Source: Acidobacteriota bacterium (lineage in GTDB: Bacteria; Acidobacteriota; Terriglobia; Terriglobales; Acidobacteriaceae). From it: 64,000 nucleotides of DNA. The notes under the pieces were generated by a model that saw only the letters and a list, made by a program, of their open reading frames with translations, had not been told where the DNA came from and ran no database searches. The DNA is taken from positions 124,001 through 188,000 of the forward strand of contig JABCZI010000004.1 of assembly GCA_013289765.1 (NCBI GenBank). The letters run 5' to 3'. Positions 17,865-26,835 of the stretch are shown piece after piece. Numbering within the stretch: position 1 is the first letter of the stretch; each line of letters starts with the position of its first letter. The translations under genes were made by a program, and so were the position numbers.

Positions 17865-19472
17865 TCAGCTGATTTTTTCGCCTACGGATTTTGCTTGCGT
17901 AAACAAGTAGAGATAATCCGGCCCGCCGGATTTGGAATCCGTTCCCGACATGTTGAAGCCGCCGAAGGGGTGCGCGCCCACCATCGCGCCCGTGCATTTG
18001 CGGTTGATGTACAAGTTGCCCACGTGGAAGTCGCGAATCGCTCGCTCAATTTTGTCGCGCGATTTGGTGTAGATGGCGCCGGTGAGCCCGAACTCGGTGT
18101 CGTTGGCGATTTCGAGCGCATTATCGAAGCCGCGGGCCTTGATCACTGCCAGCACCGGTCCGAAGATTTCCTCCTGCTCGAGTTTTGATTTGGCGGGAAT
18201 GTCGGCGATTACCGTGGGCCGGACGTAGTAGCCTTCTCCGGCTTCGGTGGCGCGCTCGCCGCCGGTGATGAGGCGTCCATCTTTTTTGCCTTGCTCGATG
18301 TAAGCGAGAATGGTCTTCATCGAGCCTTCGTTGATGACCGCGCCCATGTTGCTGTTTTCGGCGGGATCGCCAATGGTAATTTTTTCTACGCGGGCTTTGA
18401 GCTGATCGAGGAATTTATCGTAGACACGCTCGTCGACGATGGCGCGGGAGCAGGCCGAGCATTTTTGGCCTTGAAAGCCGAACGCGGCCTGCGCCACGCC
18501 TTCGACGGCGGAGTCGATATCGGCGTCGGCGTCGACGATGATAGCGTCTTTGCCACCCATTTCGAGGACGGTGCGCTTGATCCAGAGCTGCCCGGGAGCT
18601 TGCGTGGCGGCAACTTTATTAATGTGCAGTCCAACTTCGCGCGAGCCGGTGAAGGCGATGTAGCGAGTTTTGGGATGCGCGACCACGGCATCGCCGAAGC
18701 TGGCGCCGGCCCCGGGGCAGAAGTTCACCACGCCTTCTGGCAGCCCCACTTCTTCGAGCAGTTCGATGAATTTTGCGGCGATGGTGGGCGAGTCGCTCGA
18801 AGGCTTCAAGATTACAGTGTTACCGCTGACGATGGAAGCCACGGTCATTCCGGCCATAATGGCGCACGGAAAATTCCACGGAGGAATCACCGCGCCCACG
18901 CCGAGCGGAATGTAAGTGAGCGAATCGCGCTCGCCGGGAAGCTGCGTGGGCGCTTCGGTTTTCGCCAGGCGCAGGGCTTCGCGGGCGTAGAACTCGCAGA
19001 AGTCGATGGTCTCGGAGATATCGGCGTCGGCCTCGCCCCAGTTTTTGCTGACTTCAAACACCAGCCAGGCCATGTAATCCATTTTGCGCCGCCGCATGAG
19101 GTCGGCGGCGCGGAACAGCAGGCTGGCGCGCTCCTCGACGGGAACGTTCTTCCAGGTCGCGAACGCCTTCAGGGCAGCCTGCATGGCGGGCTCCACATGC
19201 TCTTTGCCGGCTTTCTGGTGGATGCCGACGACCTGCGATGGCTTGGAAGGATTCAGCGATTTGATCTTGTCGGCAGTTTTGACGCGCTGGCCGCCGATGA
19301 TCAGGTCATACTCGCGGCCGAGTTGGCCGCGAACGCGCTCGATGGCAGCGCGCATTTTGCGCGCGTTCTCTTCTTTCGTGAAATCGAAAAAGGGCTCGTT
19401 GATGAAGGGGCCTTGATGAGATTGCGATGAAGATGACGTGCGCGGCCGGACGGGGGCTTCGAGCGTTGCCAT
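17865..19472 (-). CDS. L-glutamate gamma-semialdehyde (1-pyrroline-5-carboxylate) dehydrogenase
   Basis: A 535-residue aldehyde dehydrogenase of the PruA/RocA type, oxidising glutamate semialdehyde to glutamate with NAD+ in proline breakdown. Features are FINEPFFDFTKEENARKMRA near the N-terminus, PPWNFPCAIMAG, FTGSREVG, catalytic Glu in LEMGGKDAIIV and catalytic Cys in GFQGQKCSACSRAI. EEIFGPVLAVIKA and NRKCTGAMVGAHPFGGFNMS near the end are diagnostic for this subfamily. No proline dehydrogenase gene is adjacent. The ATG at 19472 has an AAAGGA ribosome site; the ORF opens upstream at 19502. Confidence 0.95.
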   Translation of the reverse strand: MATLEAPVRPRTSSSSQSHQGPFINEPFFDFTKEENARKMRAAIERVRGQLGREYDLIIGGQRVKTADKIKSLNPSKPSQVVGIHQKAGKEHVEPAMQAALKAFATWKNVPVEERASLLFRAADLMRRRKMDYMAWLVFEVSKNWGEADADISETIDFCEFYAREALRLAKTEAPTQLPGERDSLTYIPLGVGAVIPPWNFPCAIMAGMTVASIVSGNTVILKPSSDSPTIAAKFIELLEEVGLPEGVVNFCPGAGASFGDAVVAHPKTRYIAFTGSREVGLHINKVAATQAPGQLWIKRTVLEMGGKDAIIVDADADIDSAVEGVAQAAFGFQGQKCSACSRAIVDERVYDKFLDQLKARVEKITIGDPAENSNMGAVINEGSMKTILAYIEQGKKDGRLITGGERATEAGEGYYVRPTVIADIPAKSKLEQEEIFGPVLAVIKARGFDNALEIANDTEFGLTGAIYTKSRDKIERAIRDFHVGNLYINRKCTGAMVGAHPFGGFNMSGTDSKSGGPDYLYLFTQAKSVGEKIS

Positions 19473-19733
19473 GGGGGATCCTTTCAAAAACTGCTCGTTC
19501 AAACCTCGGAGGTTGGACGGTAGGATTTCTTGGATATTTTACACCTCGAGGCAGAGCAGCGTGGAGTCGTCACCGGGGACTGTTTTTAGGATCACCTAAT
19601 TCGACGCAACTCGATCTGGCCGGACGCCCCCAGGTGATTCACGCCGAACGCGACTGGAAGTTGGCAGCGGCTCGGCAGCAACGGCGTTATTCATCCCCAG
19701 CAGGTCGCATAAGAAAGTGCGTCAAACACCCCC

Positions 19734-20860
19734 TTATGGCCGGTAGATCCAGGTCTGCGTTGTTCCCCGATCGTTGTTCGCATATCCGCCCGCCAGTAAT
19801 ACGCTGCCATCGCGGAGCTTCGTTTCGGTCATGTAGTGCCACTTGTCGTTCATCTGGCCCGACACCACGAAAAATTTCCCGCTCGCCGGATCGAAGATCT
19901 CTGCTTCTCTGCTCCCACCGGCAACCAGCAGTTTTCCGGCCTGCAACTGCACCGCCTCTCCCGGCAACTTAAAGCGGCTGTCATTCATTGAGGATGTCGG
20001 TGCGAACTTCCCCGTGCCCGGATCGTAGATTTCCGCACTGTTCAGGTTCCCGCTCCAGTCGCGCTCGTCGGAGCCTCCAGCGATCAGCACTCGACCATCC
20101 GGCAGTAGCCCCGCCGTGTGCTTGTAGCGCGCCGTGACCAAACTACCGGTCTCACTGAATGTTCCGGTCTTTGGGTCGTAGAGCTCGGCACTTGCGGTCA
20201 AACTTTCGCCTTGACCTCCAGCAATCAGAACCTTCCCGTCGTTGAGCAATGTCGCCGTGTGCGCCACGCGGGCATGGTGCATCGCCCCGGTTGCCTGGAA
20301 CGACAGGGTGGCCGCGCGAAAGACTTCAGCTGAACCTAAATGCCCGCTCGGCCCGTCGTGATCGTCTCCTCCAGTAATGAGCACGTCGCCATTGGCCAGC
20401 AGGGTCGCGTGGGTTCGCCGCGCCGAGCAGTCAGCTTTGCTATCGCCGTGAACTTCCCCGTCGCCGGATCATACAGTTCGGCCGAGTCAGTGGCGCCGCG
20501 ACCCACCCACCCTCCGGCGACTAAAACCTTTCCCGACCGCAGCAGCACCGCGATATGTCCCACACGCCGCTCGGCCATCTGCCCCGTAGGCTGAAACCTG
20601 CCGGTTGTAGGGTCATAGAGCTCGGCAGACTTGTAGAAGTCCTGGTTACGGCGCATGCCCCCGGCGATGAGAACTTTGCTGTCGGGAAGGAGGGTGGCGG
20701 TCTGTCCCGAACGCGGTTCGAGCATCGGTGTGGCGGCCGTGACTGTTCCCACGCGCGATACTGCGGGAGCAGTTGCACGAAATGCTGCAGCTGCGACGGC
20801 AAAACTGATCGTGAAACTGAGAGTGGTACAAGCAACAAACAACAGGCGCGACCGGTTCAT
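19734..20860 (-). pseudogene. Kelch-repeat (galactose-oxidase-like) secreted protein, frameshifted
   Basis: The gene reads in two overlapping frames. The 5' part starts at ATG 20860 (GAGGA ribosome site) with signal peptide MNRSRLLFVACTTLSFTISF and then kelch-like repeats of about 50 residues (SAELYDPTTGRFQPTGQMAE, TATLLPDSKVLIAGGMRR). Near 20411-20430 the frame is lost within GC-rich CGGCGCGGCGAACC; the protein sense continues from RTHATLLANGDVLITGG in the -1 frame through to 19734. One missing base restores about 375 codons. It may be a true mutation or a sequencing or assembly error. The intact product would be a seven-bladed or six-bladed extracellular propeller. Confidence 0.8.
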
Positions 20861-21013
20861 GGCATCCTCGTTGAGAAATAAGACGTACCGCCGGGTGAAC
20901 GGTAAGCGATCATCGTTCGTCGTTGCTCGCAGCGCAAACTTCACCGTGCTTTGCCACAATATTTTACGCCTCAGGACAGGGCGCTGAACGAAGCCTGTTC
21001 GCTAAAGTCAAAA

Positions 21014-21057
21014 GCCCCACCCTGTCTCCGAAAATACGCGGAGACGAGGTAGGGCGC
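21014..21057. repeat. Long palindromic repeat, CCCTGTCTC family (copy 1)
   Basis: GCCCCACCCTGTCTCCG (21014-21030) pairs imperfectly with CGGAGACGAGGTAGGGCGC (21039-21057). A second copy with the same left flank (GTCAAAA) is at 44692-44733, and a half-site ends at about 12955. It separates the kelch and BlaR1 genes and could act as a terminator-like structure. Confidence 0.75.
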
Positions 21058-21097
21058 CCGTTGGTCAACTCTTCTCCAATTCTTGATCCGACGGCCC

Positions 21098-22918
21098 TTA
21101 ATTCGCCGACGGCATTTCGACGTGATCGACCACCAACACCTGCACTGGCTCGGTGTTCGATTCGAGTTTGAGGCCGAGCTGCTCCTCGAGAGCTGTGGCG
21201 AGCGGCGGTCCATGGGGATCAGGAGACCCGGGGGCCTTCGCGCCCATGGCGGCCTCAGCGGCGCGGAAGCGGGCGTCCTCAGCGGCGTCGGGAGTCCAGC
21301 GGAGGGTAAAGGCGTAGTTGCCCCCGAGGCCGGTGCTATCCAGCACCGTCTGGCCCAGGATCTGCGACAACTGCTCGGTCAAAATGTGGATAGGAATCCC
21401 CTGCGAGTCCAGCTCTCCTCGTTCGAGGTGGATGAAGAGCCCCGATTTCGTTTCCTGCATTTTGGAGCCGCCGTCCACGACAACGAGGTGATAGACGGGA
21501 AGGTTTCTGGCCTCCGGATGGAGCGCCAGTTTGAAGCGCTGCGCCAGAAGGGTCTTGAGCGCGAGTTGGTCGTCGAAACTTTTCTGCTGCTTGAGAAGCG
21601 CATCAGCCGCGCCGCGATTCAGCTTGGCATCAATATCGAACTTCATTGTGTTGAGCTCGGCTGGGCCGGAAATTTGCGTGTCCTGGACGCGGTAGGCCAT
21701 CTGGATCAGCCGTTGTAGTGTGACCCCGCTTGCGGTGAAGCTGCCGTCCTGAAGGGAGAACATCATCTTTGCGTAAAATTTGCCTCCTGTGTCCGGGCTA
21801 CGCTTGATCGAAACCGATTCGAATGTGGGTGCGACGGTAGAAATGCTGTCGGATTGCGGTTGGGCCTGGCTTGGGGTCGCGTGAAACAGGCCGAAGGTAA
21901 TAGGAACGGCAAGCGCCAGGAAAGCGGCGGCGGTGAGTAGGAGCTTCTTGGCGAAGTCAAGTTTGTGCAACATGCGGTCGGACATAATGTGAACCATCCT
22001 TTGTTTGAGATCGGCGCCGGTGACGCCAGAGACGCAGACCAATGGGGAACTCAGGCAAAATTCACAGACTTTCAAAATGCTCTCGGCATAAACCTGGCGG
22101 TCGCTGATCAATTCGATGACCTCCTCGTCGCAGGCGCGTTCGCGCTCTTCGAGCAGGCGCGATCCCAGCCACCAGACAAGCGGATAGAACCAGAAAACCG
22201 CTTCGACCAGCATATGCAGCGCGGCGTAGAGATTGTCGCGGCGGCGTACGTGCCAGAGCTCGTGCGCGAGGATGGCTTCGAGGTGCGCGTCTTCCAGGCG
22301 GTGCGAGATGCCCTGGGGCCAGATCAGCACTGGGCGGGTGATGCCGAAAATTCCGGGCTCCAGCGAGGTACGTGACAGCAGCATGTCAATCTGCTTACGG
22401 ATTCCGCCGACGCGCTCGAGACGCCGCAGCGCGCCAACTTCACGCCCTTCGCGCAACCGGTCGGACGACTTGACGGCCGCAGAAATACGGTGCCAGCGCA
22501 TCGCCCATACAAACGGCACGGCGAGAAATCCACACAGCCAAATCGCGGCAGCGATTAGTGGAAGGAAATGGATCAGACCGGGTTGCGCCGTCGAGGCTGT
22601 GGTCGCGCCCAGTGCCGGCGCCGCCTGGGTAAACGGCTGGCTGATCTCTTGCATCGCAAGGTACAGCGCGGGCGATGCCGCTGGAGTGGCATTATGCGAC
22701 CACGCAAGCGATTTGCCGATGCTGACCAGCAATGAAAACGGAACCAGGAATTTCAGCGACGCTGCCAGCCAGAGCCAGTAGCGAACGCGGGCGTGATGCT
22801 GGCGCAGGATTAATGTAAGCAGGCCAGCCGCAACCGCGACCAGGGTGGATTGCCACAAGTGATTGGCCAGGCCGGGCGCAAGGGAGTTCGAGATCGTCGA
22901 TAAGGATTTCTCGATCAT
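21098..22918 (-). CDS. BlaR1/MecR1-type M56 membrane peptidase fused to TIGR03435 domain
   Basis: A 606-residue integral-membrane sensor peptidase. The N-terminal part (about 1-310) has membrane segments and the zinc protease motif AILAHELWHVRRRDN with downstream Glu in EERERACDEEV. After a further membrane helix (LLLTAAAFLALAVPITFGLF) the C-terminal 240 residues form a TIGR03435-type domain instead of a penicillin-binding sensor: FESVSIKRSPDT, ASGVTLQRLIQMAYRVQDTQ, LKTLLAQRFKLALHPEARNL, LDSTGLGGNYAFTLRWTPD. The start overlaps the BlaI gene by four bases (ATGA). The ligand of this extracellular domain is not known. Confidence 0.93.
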   Translation of the reverse strand: MIEKSLSTISNSLAPGLANHLWQSTLVAVAAGLLTLILRQHHARVRYWLWLAASLKFLVPFSLLVSIGKSLAWSHNATPAASPALYLAMQEISQPFTQAAPALGATTASTAQPGLIHFLPLIAAAIWLCGFLAVPFVWAMRWHRISAAVKSSDRLREGREVGALRRLERVGGIRKQIDMLLSRTSLEPGIFGITRPVLIWPQGISHRLEDAHLEAILAHELWHVRRRDNLYAALHMLVEAVFWFYPLVWWLGSRLLEERERACDEEVIELISDRQVYAESILKVCEFCLSSPLVCVSGVTGADLKQRMVHIMSDRMLHKLDFAKKLLLTAAAFLALAVPITFGLFHATPSQAQPQSDSISTVAPTFESVSIKRSPDTGGKFYAKMMFSLQDGSFTASGVTLQRLIQMAYRVQDTQISGPAELNTMKFDIDAKLNRGAADALLKQQKSFDDQLALKTLLAQRFKLALHPEARNLPVYHLVVVDGGSKMQETKSGLFIHLERGELDSQGIPIHILTEQLSQILGQTVLDSTGLGGNYAFTLRWTPDAAEDARFRAAEAAMGAKAPGSPDPHGPPLATALEEQLGLKLESNTEPVQVLVVDHVEMPSAN

Positions 22919-23301
22919 AGGGGCGTGTCCTTTTTCTCGATTTTGCGGAGGGTCTTCTCGGCTTCTTTGACGTCGGCCAGCGTGAGTTTGCCCGATTCAA
23001 TGAGATGCGCCATGACTGGCTGGGTACGGCCGCCGAACAGTGCGAGCAGGTCATCGATCAATTTCCGCTGCGCGACGTCGCGAGAAACGGCGGACTCGAA
23101 GATGTGGAAGTTGCCGACCTTCTTGACCCGCCGCACTGCCTTCTTGCTTTCGAGGCGGTAGACTGTGGTTTGGATCGTAGTGTAGGCCGGGCGGTCCGTC
23201 TCGGGAAAGTCTTCCTGAATTTCGCGGATGGAGGCCCTGCCGCGGGTCCACAGGGTTTCCATGATCTTCAACTCCAAGTTGGTGAGTTTGGGGTTGGACA
23301 T
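22915..23301 (-). CDS. BlaI/MecI family transcriptional repressor
   Basis: A 128-residue Penicillinase_R-type repressor. The winged-helix part (LTNLELKIMETLWTRGRASI, PAYTTIQTTVYRLESKKAVR) is followed by the helical dimer region (RKLIDDLLALFGGRTQPVMA). The family site for BlaR1-dependent cleavage lies between the two. The gene overlaps the peptidase gene by four bases, so they form an operon in which the peptidase is expected to inactivate this repressor. A perfect dyad at 23330-23345 lies 29 bases before the start codon. Confidence 0.95.
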   Translation of the reverse strand: MSNPKLTNLELKIMETLWTRGRASIREIQEDFPETDRPAYTTIQTTVYRLESKKAVRRVKKVGNFHIFESAVSRDVAQRKLIDDLLALFGGRTQPVMAHLIESGKLTLADVKEAEKTLRKIEKKDTPL

Positions 23302-23329
23302 TTGCAGCTCCTATCAGCGTGTGTATTAT

Positions 23330-23345
23330 TACTACGCGTGTAGTA
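23330..23345. promoter_or_regulatory. BlaI-type operator dyad
   Basis: TACTAC-GCGT-GTAGTA is a 6-bp perfect dyad with a 4-base spacer. BlaI/MecI operators are TACA/TGTA dyads; this is a close variant at the expected place upstream of the repressor gene, so autoregulation of the operon is likely. Confidence 0.75.
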
Positions 23346-23639
23346 AACGTGTCAAGAGATTTTTTGAGTCTCTGAGACGTCAAAATCTTCACCCCTTCGG
23401 CTTCGCTCAGGCAAGGCTCGAACGTCGCAAAGGGCGCGACCGTCAGGATGGGGCCCTGGGTTCTGATCTAAATTGATGTTCTTAGCGTTTGTCGAGTCCC
23501 TCGGTGACTTTCTTTCCTATGAGGGCGCCGAACGAGTGAGCTGAAATGGTTGTAAGGTGTGTGCGGTATGGTACATAAGAAGGATTTTTGGCAGTCTGGT
23601 TGTGATCCAAGGAGCCCCTTCGCCAGAAAGAAGGCTGCC

Positions 23640-23822
23640 GTGGAAAACTATAACGTCGAGGAACTACGAACCGAGCTTAATCAACTGCTCAAGAAGCAGA
23701 CCGAGGTCCTGGAATCGCGAACCTTCGGCGCGGCCACGGACACGGAAATCCTCGAATACGAGATTCGGCGAGAAATCATTCACGACATTTGCAATGAACT
23801 CGCCAACTCCGTCGCAGAGTAA
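23640..23822 (+). CDS. Small helical protein, paralogue of 54271-54462
   Basis: A 60-residue, charged, probably two-helix protein: NVEELRTELNQLLKKQTEVL then SRTFGAATDTEILEYEIRRE. It aligns without gaps over much of its length with the protein at 54271-54462 (shared LR-EL--L----------RTF). The family is not one I can name. The GTG at 23640 follows AAGAAGG at suitable spacing and starts where the paralogue starts; a longer frame opens at 23559 with less protein-like sequence. It stands alone, convergent with the following lipoprotein gene. Confidence 0.6.
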   Translation: MENYNVEELRTELNQLLKKQTEVLESRTFGAATDTEILEYEIRREIIHDICNELANSVAE

Positions 23823-23854
23823 CCGGGTAATTGCCGGTCACGATTTGGCGCGGG

Positions 23855-24271
23855 TTACGGGCATGTCAGTTGCGCCGTGGCCGAAACCTGTTTTGTCGTC
23901 ATCGACATTTGCGACAAAGTCACGCTCGGGTCGACCGGAGCAACCGCCCAGATCGTATATGTCCCCGCGGGAGCGAGAGTCTCGCATTGTGCCAGCCCGG
24001 TGCTGCTCACCGATATCAGGAACGGGGTCGGCGGGTAGGTCCAGGGCTGGTTGGTCCACCACATGGCGTTGACTGCAGCAGTATGGCTCGAACCCACAAA
24101 CGTCCCAATCGCGGTGAATTGAACCTGCGTTGAGCCGGCAGCGGGGGTGATGCTCAGGGACTGGAGTTGCCGCGCGGAACTGCCGCAAGCCAGGCAGAAA
24201 AGTGCCATCAGAAAAACCCCGACACGACAGAAATAAAGGATCCCGGTTTTGTTCATAGGAGCCTTGCTCAT
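23855..24271 (-). CDS. Exported Ig-like (BIG2-type) protein, possible lipoprotein
   Basis: A 138-residue protein with signal sequence GILYFCRVGVFLMALFCLAC, where the final LAC may be a weak lipobox. The mature part is one Ig-like beta domain (LQSLSITPAAGSTQVQFTAI, ending APVDPSVTLSQMSMTTKQV). Similar single-domain exported proteins recur in Acidobacteria. The ATG at 24271 follows GGGAGG; the leader region contains a direct repeat of GCTCCTATGA, giving a second possible start at 24256. Three direct repeats GCAGAATT lie upstream at 24309-24348. Confidence 0.7.
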   Translation of the reverse strand: MSKAPMNKTGILYFCRVGVFLMALFCLACGSSARQLQSLSITPAAGSTQVQFTAIGTFVGSSHTAAVNAMWWTNQPWTYPPTPFLISVSSTGLAQCETLAPAGTYTIWAVAPVDPSVTLSQMSMTTKQVSATAQLTCP

Positions 24272-24308
24272 AGGAGCCTCCCAACGCGACGCCGGATTCC
24301 ACCCGGTT

Positions 24309-24348
24309 GCAGAATTATGCTTCGCAGAATTAACGGTCCGCAGAATTG
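24309..24348. promoter_or_regulatory. Three GCAGAATT direct repeats upstream of the Ig-like gene
   Basis: GCAGAATTA at 24309-24317, GCAGAATTA at 24324-24332 and GCAGAATTG at 24340-24348, spaced 15 and 16 bases. Regular spacing in a 5' region suggests repeated transcription-factor sites, but they could be chance duplication. Confidence 0.35.
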
Positions 24349-24556
24349 ACGTAGCTTGTTACATCTCAGGCCCGGAAATGACGCCTCGCACCACCATCCT
24401 GCATGCCGCCGCAAGCAACGTCTCTACGTATGATTTTACCAACCCCGTCCTACACTGAAAGTTTTTCTCGGAGCCCCGAGTTCCATCAGACTGAAGGCTG
24501 GTGGTAGACTCGAACGTTTTCCCAGGGGTGGCAGGATTCGCGCGCGAGGCAGATTT

Positions 24557-25405
24557 ATGCAATTGCAAAAAGTAGGCGTCATTGGCGCGGGGACAATGGG
24601 CAACGGCATCGCTCACGTATTTGCCCGCAGCGGGTACTCGGTAACTTTGTGCGATGTGGAGCAGTCGCTTCTCGCCCGCGCGCTCGACACCATCACCATT
24701 AATCTCCACCGTGAAGCACACAAGAAAAAGATTTCTGCCGAGGACAATGCAGCGGCCCTGAAGCGAATCACGCCGGTGACTGACCGCTCCAGGCTGGCCG
24801 ATTGCGACTTCATTGTGGAGGCGGCGACCGAGAAGTTTGAAATCAAGACGGAAATTTTTCGCGATCTCGACCGGCTGGCGCGGCCCGAAGTCATTCTGGC
24901 TTCGAACACTTCGTCGATCTCGATTACGAAACTGGGTGCACTGACTCGGCGTCCCGAAAAGGTCATTGGCATGCACTTTTTTAATCCCGTGCCGGTGATG
25001 AAGCTGGTGGAGGTGATTCGCGGGCTGGCGACTTCGCAGGAAACGTTCTCTGAAACTCGTAACCTGGCACTAAAACTGGAGAAGACTCCGGTCGAAGTAA
25101 ATGACGCCCCGGGATTTGTTTCGAACCGGGTGCTGATGCCGCTGCTCAACGAAGCCATGTACGTCGTAATGGAGGGCGTGGCGACGGCGGAGGCGGTGGA
25201 TGAAGTGTTCAAACTGGGGATGGCGCATCCCATGGGCCCGCTGACGCTGGCGGATTTTATTGGCCTCGATGTTTGTCTCGATATTATGCGGGTGATGCTG
25301 GATGGGTTGGGAGATCCGAAGTATCGGCCGTGTCCCTTGCTGATCAGGATGGTGGATGCGGGGTGGCTGGGAAGGAAGAGCGGGCGCGGGTTTTATAAGT
25401 ATTGA
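24557..25405 (+). CDS. 3-hydroxybutyryl-CoA dehydrogenase
   Basis: A 282-residue NAD(P)-dependent 3-hydroxyacyl-CoA dehydrogenase, oxidising 3-hydroxyacyl-CoA to 3-ketoacyl-CoA or the reverse. The Rossmann start VGVIGAGTMGNGIAHVFARS is followed by SNTSSISITKLG and the catalytic His motif GMHFFNPVPVMKLVEVIRG. The C-terminal helical domain begins at NDAPGFVSNRVLMPLLNEAM. Length matches Hbd/PaaH exactly. No beta-oxidation partners are next to it. The next gene starts at or near the stop codon. Confidence 0.96.
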   Translation: MQLQKVGVIGAGTMGNGIAHVFARSGYSVTLCDVEQSLLARALDTITINLHREAHKKKISAEDNAAALKRITPVTDRSRLADCDFIVEAATEKFEIKTEIFRDLDRLARPEVILASNTSSISITKLGALTRRPEKVIGMHFFNPVPVMKLVEVIRGLATSQETFSETRNLALKLEKTPVEVNDAPGFVSNRVLMPLLNEAMYVVMEGVATAEAVDEVFKLGMAHPMGPLTLADFIGLDVCLDIMRVMLDGLGDPKYRPCPLLIRMVDAGWLGRKSGRGFYKY

Positions 25406-25845
25406 TGGTTGATAGTACTCAGTACCTGGTACCGAGTAACGAGCCAAGTAACGAGCGTCCAGTGGAAGCCCCAGCAGCCATGATGAGCCAGCCAAATCTG
25501 CGACCCGGCCGCAGCGATTTGCCTTTCTATTTGCTGGGAGCACTCGCGGGTATTGGCACCGGCTGGATCGACGTTGCCGTCGACGATTTGCTTTTCACCG
25601 CGCTGCTGGTGTTGATGGCGTGCATGCTGCTGGGACTGTTGCGACCGCGCTGGCCCTGGCGGTGGGTGGTCGTCGTGGGAATATTTATTCCTTTGACTGA
25701 GTTGGCTGCCTATCTGATTCGAACCGTGAAGCCAACGCGGGCGCAGGTGTATGGATCGTTTCTGGCGTCACTGCCGGGATTCGCCGGAGCTTACGGCGGG
25801 GCGGTGGTGCGCGGGGTCATTGAGAATCTGCGGCAAGGGAAGTGA
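25405..25845 (+). CDS. Small multi-pass membrane protein of unknown function
   Basis: A 146-residue protein with about four membrane helices: FYLLGALAGIGTGWIDVAV, LLFTALLVLMACMLLGLL, WVVVVGIFIPLTELAAYLI and YGSFLASLPGFAGAYGGAVV. Its ATG overlaps the TGA of the upstream dehydrogenase by one base. The first 25 codons include repeat-like DNA (GTACTCAGTACCTGGTACCG), so the true start may be the ATG pair at 25480, just before the first helix. No family was recognised. Confidence 0.65.
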   Translation: MVDSTQYLVPSNEPSNERPVEAPAAMMSQPNLRPGRSDLPFYLLGALAGIGTGWIDVAVDDLLFTALLVLMACMLLGLLRPRWPWRWVVVVGIFIPLTELAAYLIRTVKPTRAQVYGSFLASLPGFAGAYGGAVVRGVIENLRQGK

Positions 25846-26004
25846 GAGCGGCTCCCAGCGTCCGGCGTCGCCTCTCGGTTGACCTCCAGGAATGGCGCAG
25901 GCCCGGCAGCCAGACACCGGAAAGCGGAAGCCGCATCTCTCCCCGTTCCACCCCAAGGTATTGGATAACTTAAAAGTTACTCCCAATCCACAGGGGATGC
26001 GCGT

Positions 26005-26820
26005 ATGCTCCCTAGCATGTGTGTCACAGTTTCGATGCTGGCCAGCGGCAGCAAAGGAAATTGCGCGTTTGTGGCGAGCTCGCGCACCAAGATTCTCGTC
26101 GACGCCGGCATCTCTTGCCGCGAAACGTTCAAGCGCATGAAGTCGCTAGGCGAAGATCCGCAATCGCTGGCGGCCATCCTGATCACGCACGAGCATTCCG
26201 ACCATGTTTATGGGCTGGCAACGCTGGCAAAAAAGTTGCGCATCCCAGTTTTCATGACTGGAGCTACGCATACCGCCTGGGCGCGGGCCATGCGTACGGT
26301 GAATGGCCTGCGGCCGCAACTCGACAAGCTGGAAAAATTCGAGTCCGGCCACCGTTTTCAGATCGGCGACATTGAAGTGAAACCCTTCACCATCCCGCAC
26401 GACGCCGCCGATCCCGTAGGCTTTACCTTTCGCATTGAAGGCAGCAAGGTAAGCGTGGCCACCGACTTGGGCTACTTGCCGGTCAACGTTCGCGACCACC
26501 TGCGCGGCTCCGATGTGCTGATTATGGAATCGAATCACGATGTCGAGATGTTGCGCGGCGGCCCCTATCCGTGGTCGGTCAAACAGCGGGTCGCGAGCAA
26601 CGTGGGCCACCTGTCGAACCTGAAACTCGCGGATTTCTTTACCGGGGATTATGATAATAAAGCAGCGTATGTCGTTCTGGCGCATCTCTCTGAGCAGAAC
26701 AATCACCCAGAGATAGCACGGAGAGAGGCAGAAAAAGCGCTGGCCGTGCGGGGTGGGCTGTTTCAGAACCGGGTGCTGGTGGCGGTGCAGTCAGAAGTTT
26801 TGCCGCCTATCCAGCTCTAA
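26005..26820 (+). CDS. MBL-fold metallo-hydrolase, YycJ/WalJ type
   Basis: A 271-residue metallo-beta-lactamase-fold protein. The opening SMLASGSKGNCAFVASSRTK is the YycJ signature; metal ligands are in LITHEHSDHVYG, with later His in VGFTFRIEG-adjacent TIPHDAADP, Asp in VATDLGYLP and His in VVLAHLSEQNNHPE. The family is linked to DNA exonuclease activity and cell-wall coordination in Firmicutes. The ATG at 26005 has AGGGG upstream; the alternative at 26017 lacks a site. It is followed 15 bases later by a small membrane protein gene. Confidence 0.92.
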   Translation: MLPSMCVTVSMLASGSKGNCAFVASSRTKILVDAGISCRETFKRMKSLGEDPQSLAAILITHEHSDHVYGLATLAKKLRIPVFMTGATHTAWARAMRTVNGLRPQLDKLEKFESGHRFQIGDIEVKPFTIPHDAADPVGFTFRIEGSKVSVATDLGYLPVNVRDHLRGSDVLIMESNHDVEMLRGGPYPWSVKQRVASNVGHLSNLKLADFFTGDYDNKAAYVVLAHLSEQNNHPEIARREAEKALAVRGGLFQNRVLVAVQSEVLPPIQL

Positions 26821-26835
26821 CGGCTGAAGTTCCTT

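Noticed and set aside
18291-19430. 379-codon + strand ORF
   Set aside because: It is antisense to the well-supported P5C dehydrogenase gene; the codon bias of that gene leaves the opposite strand open. No domain was recognised.
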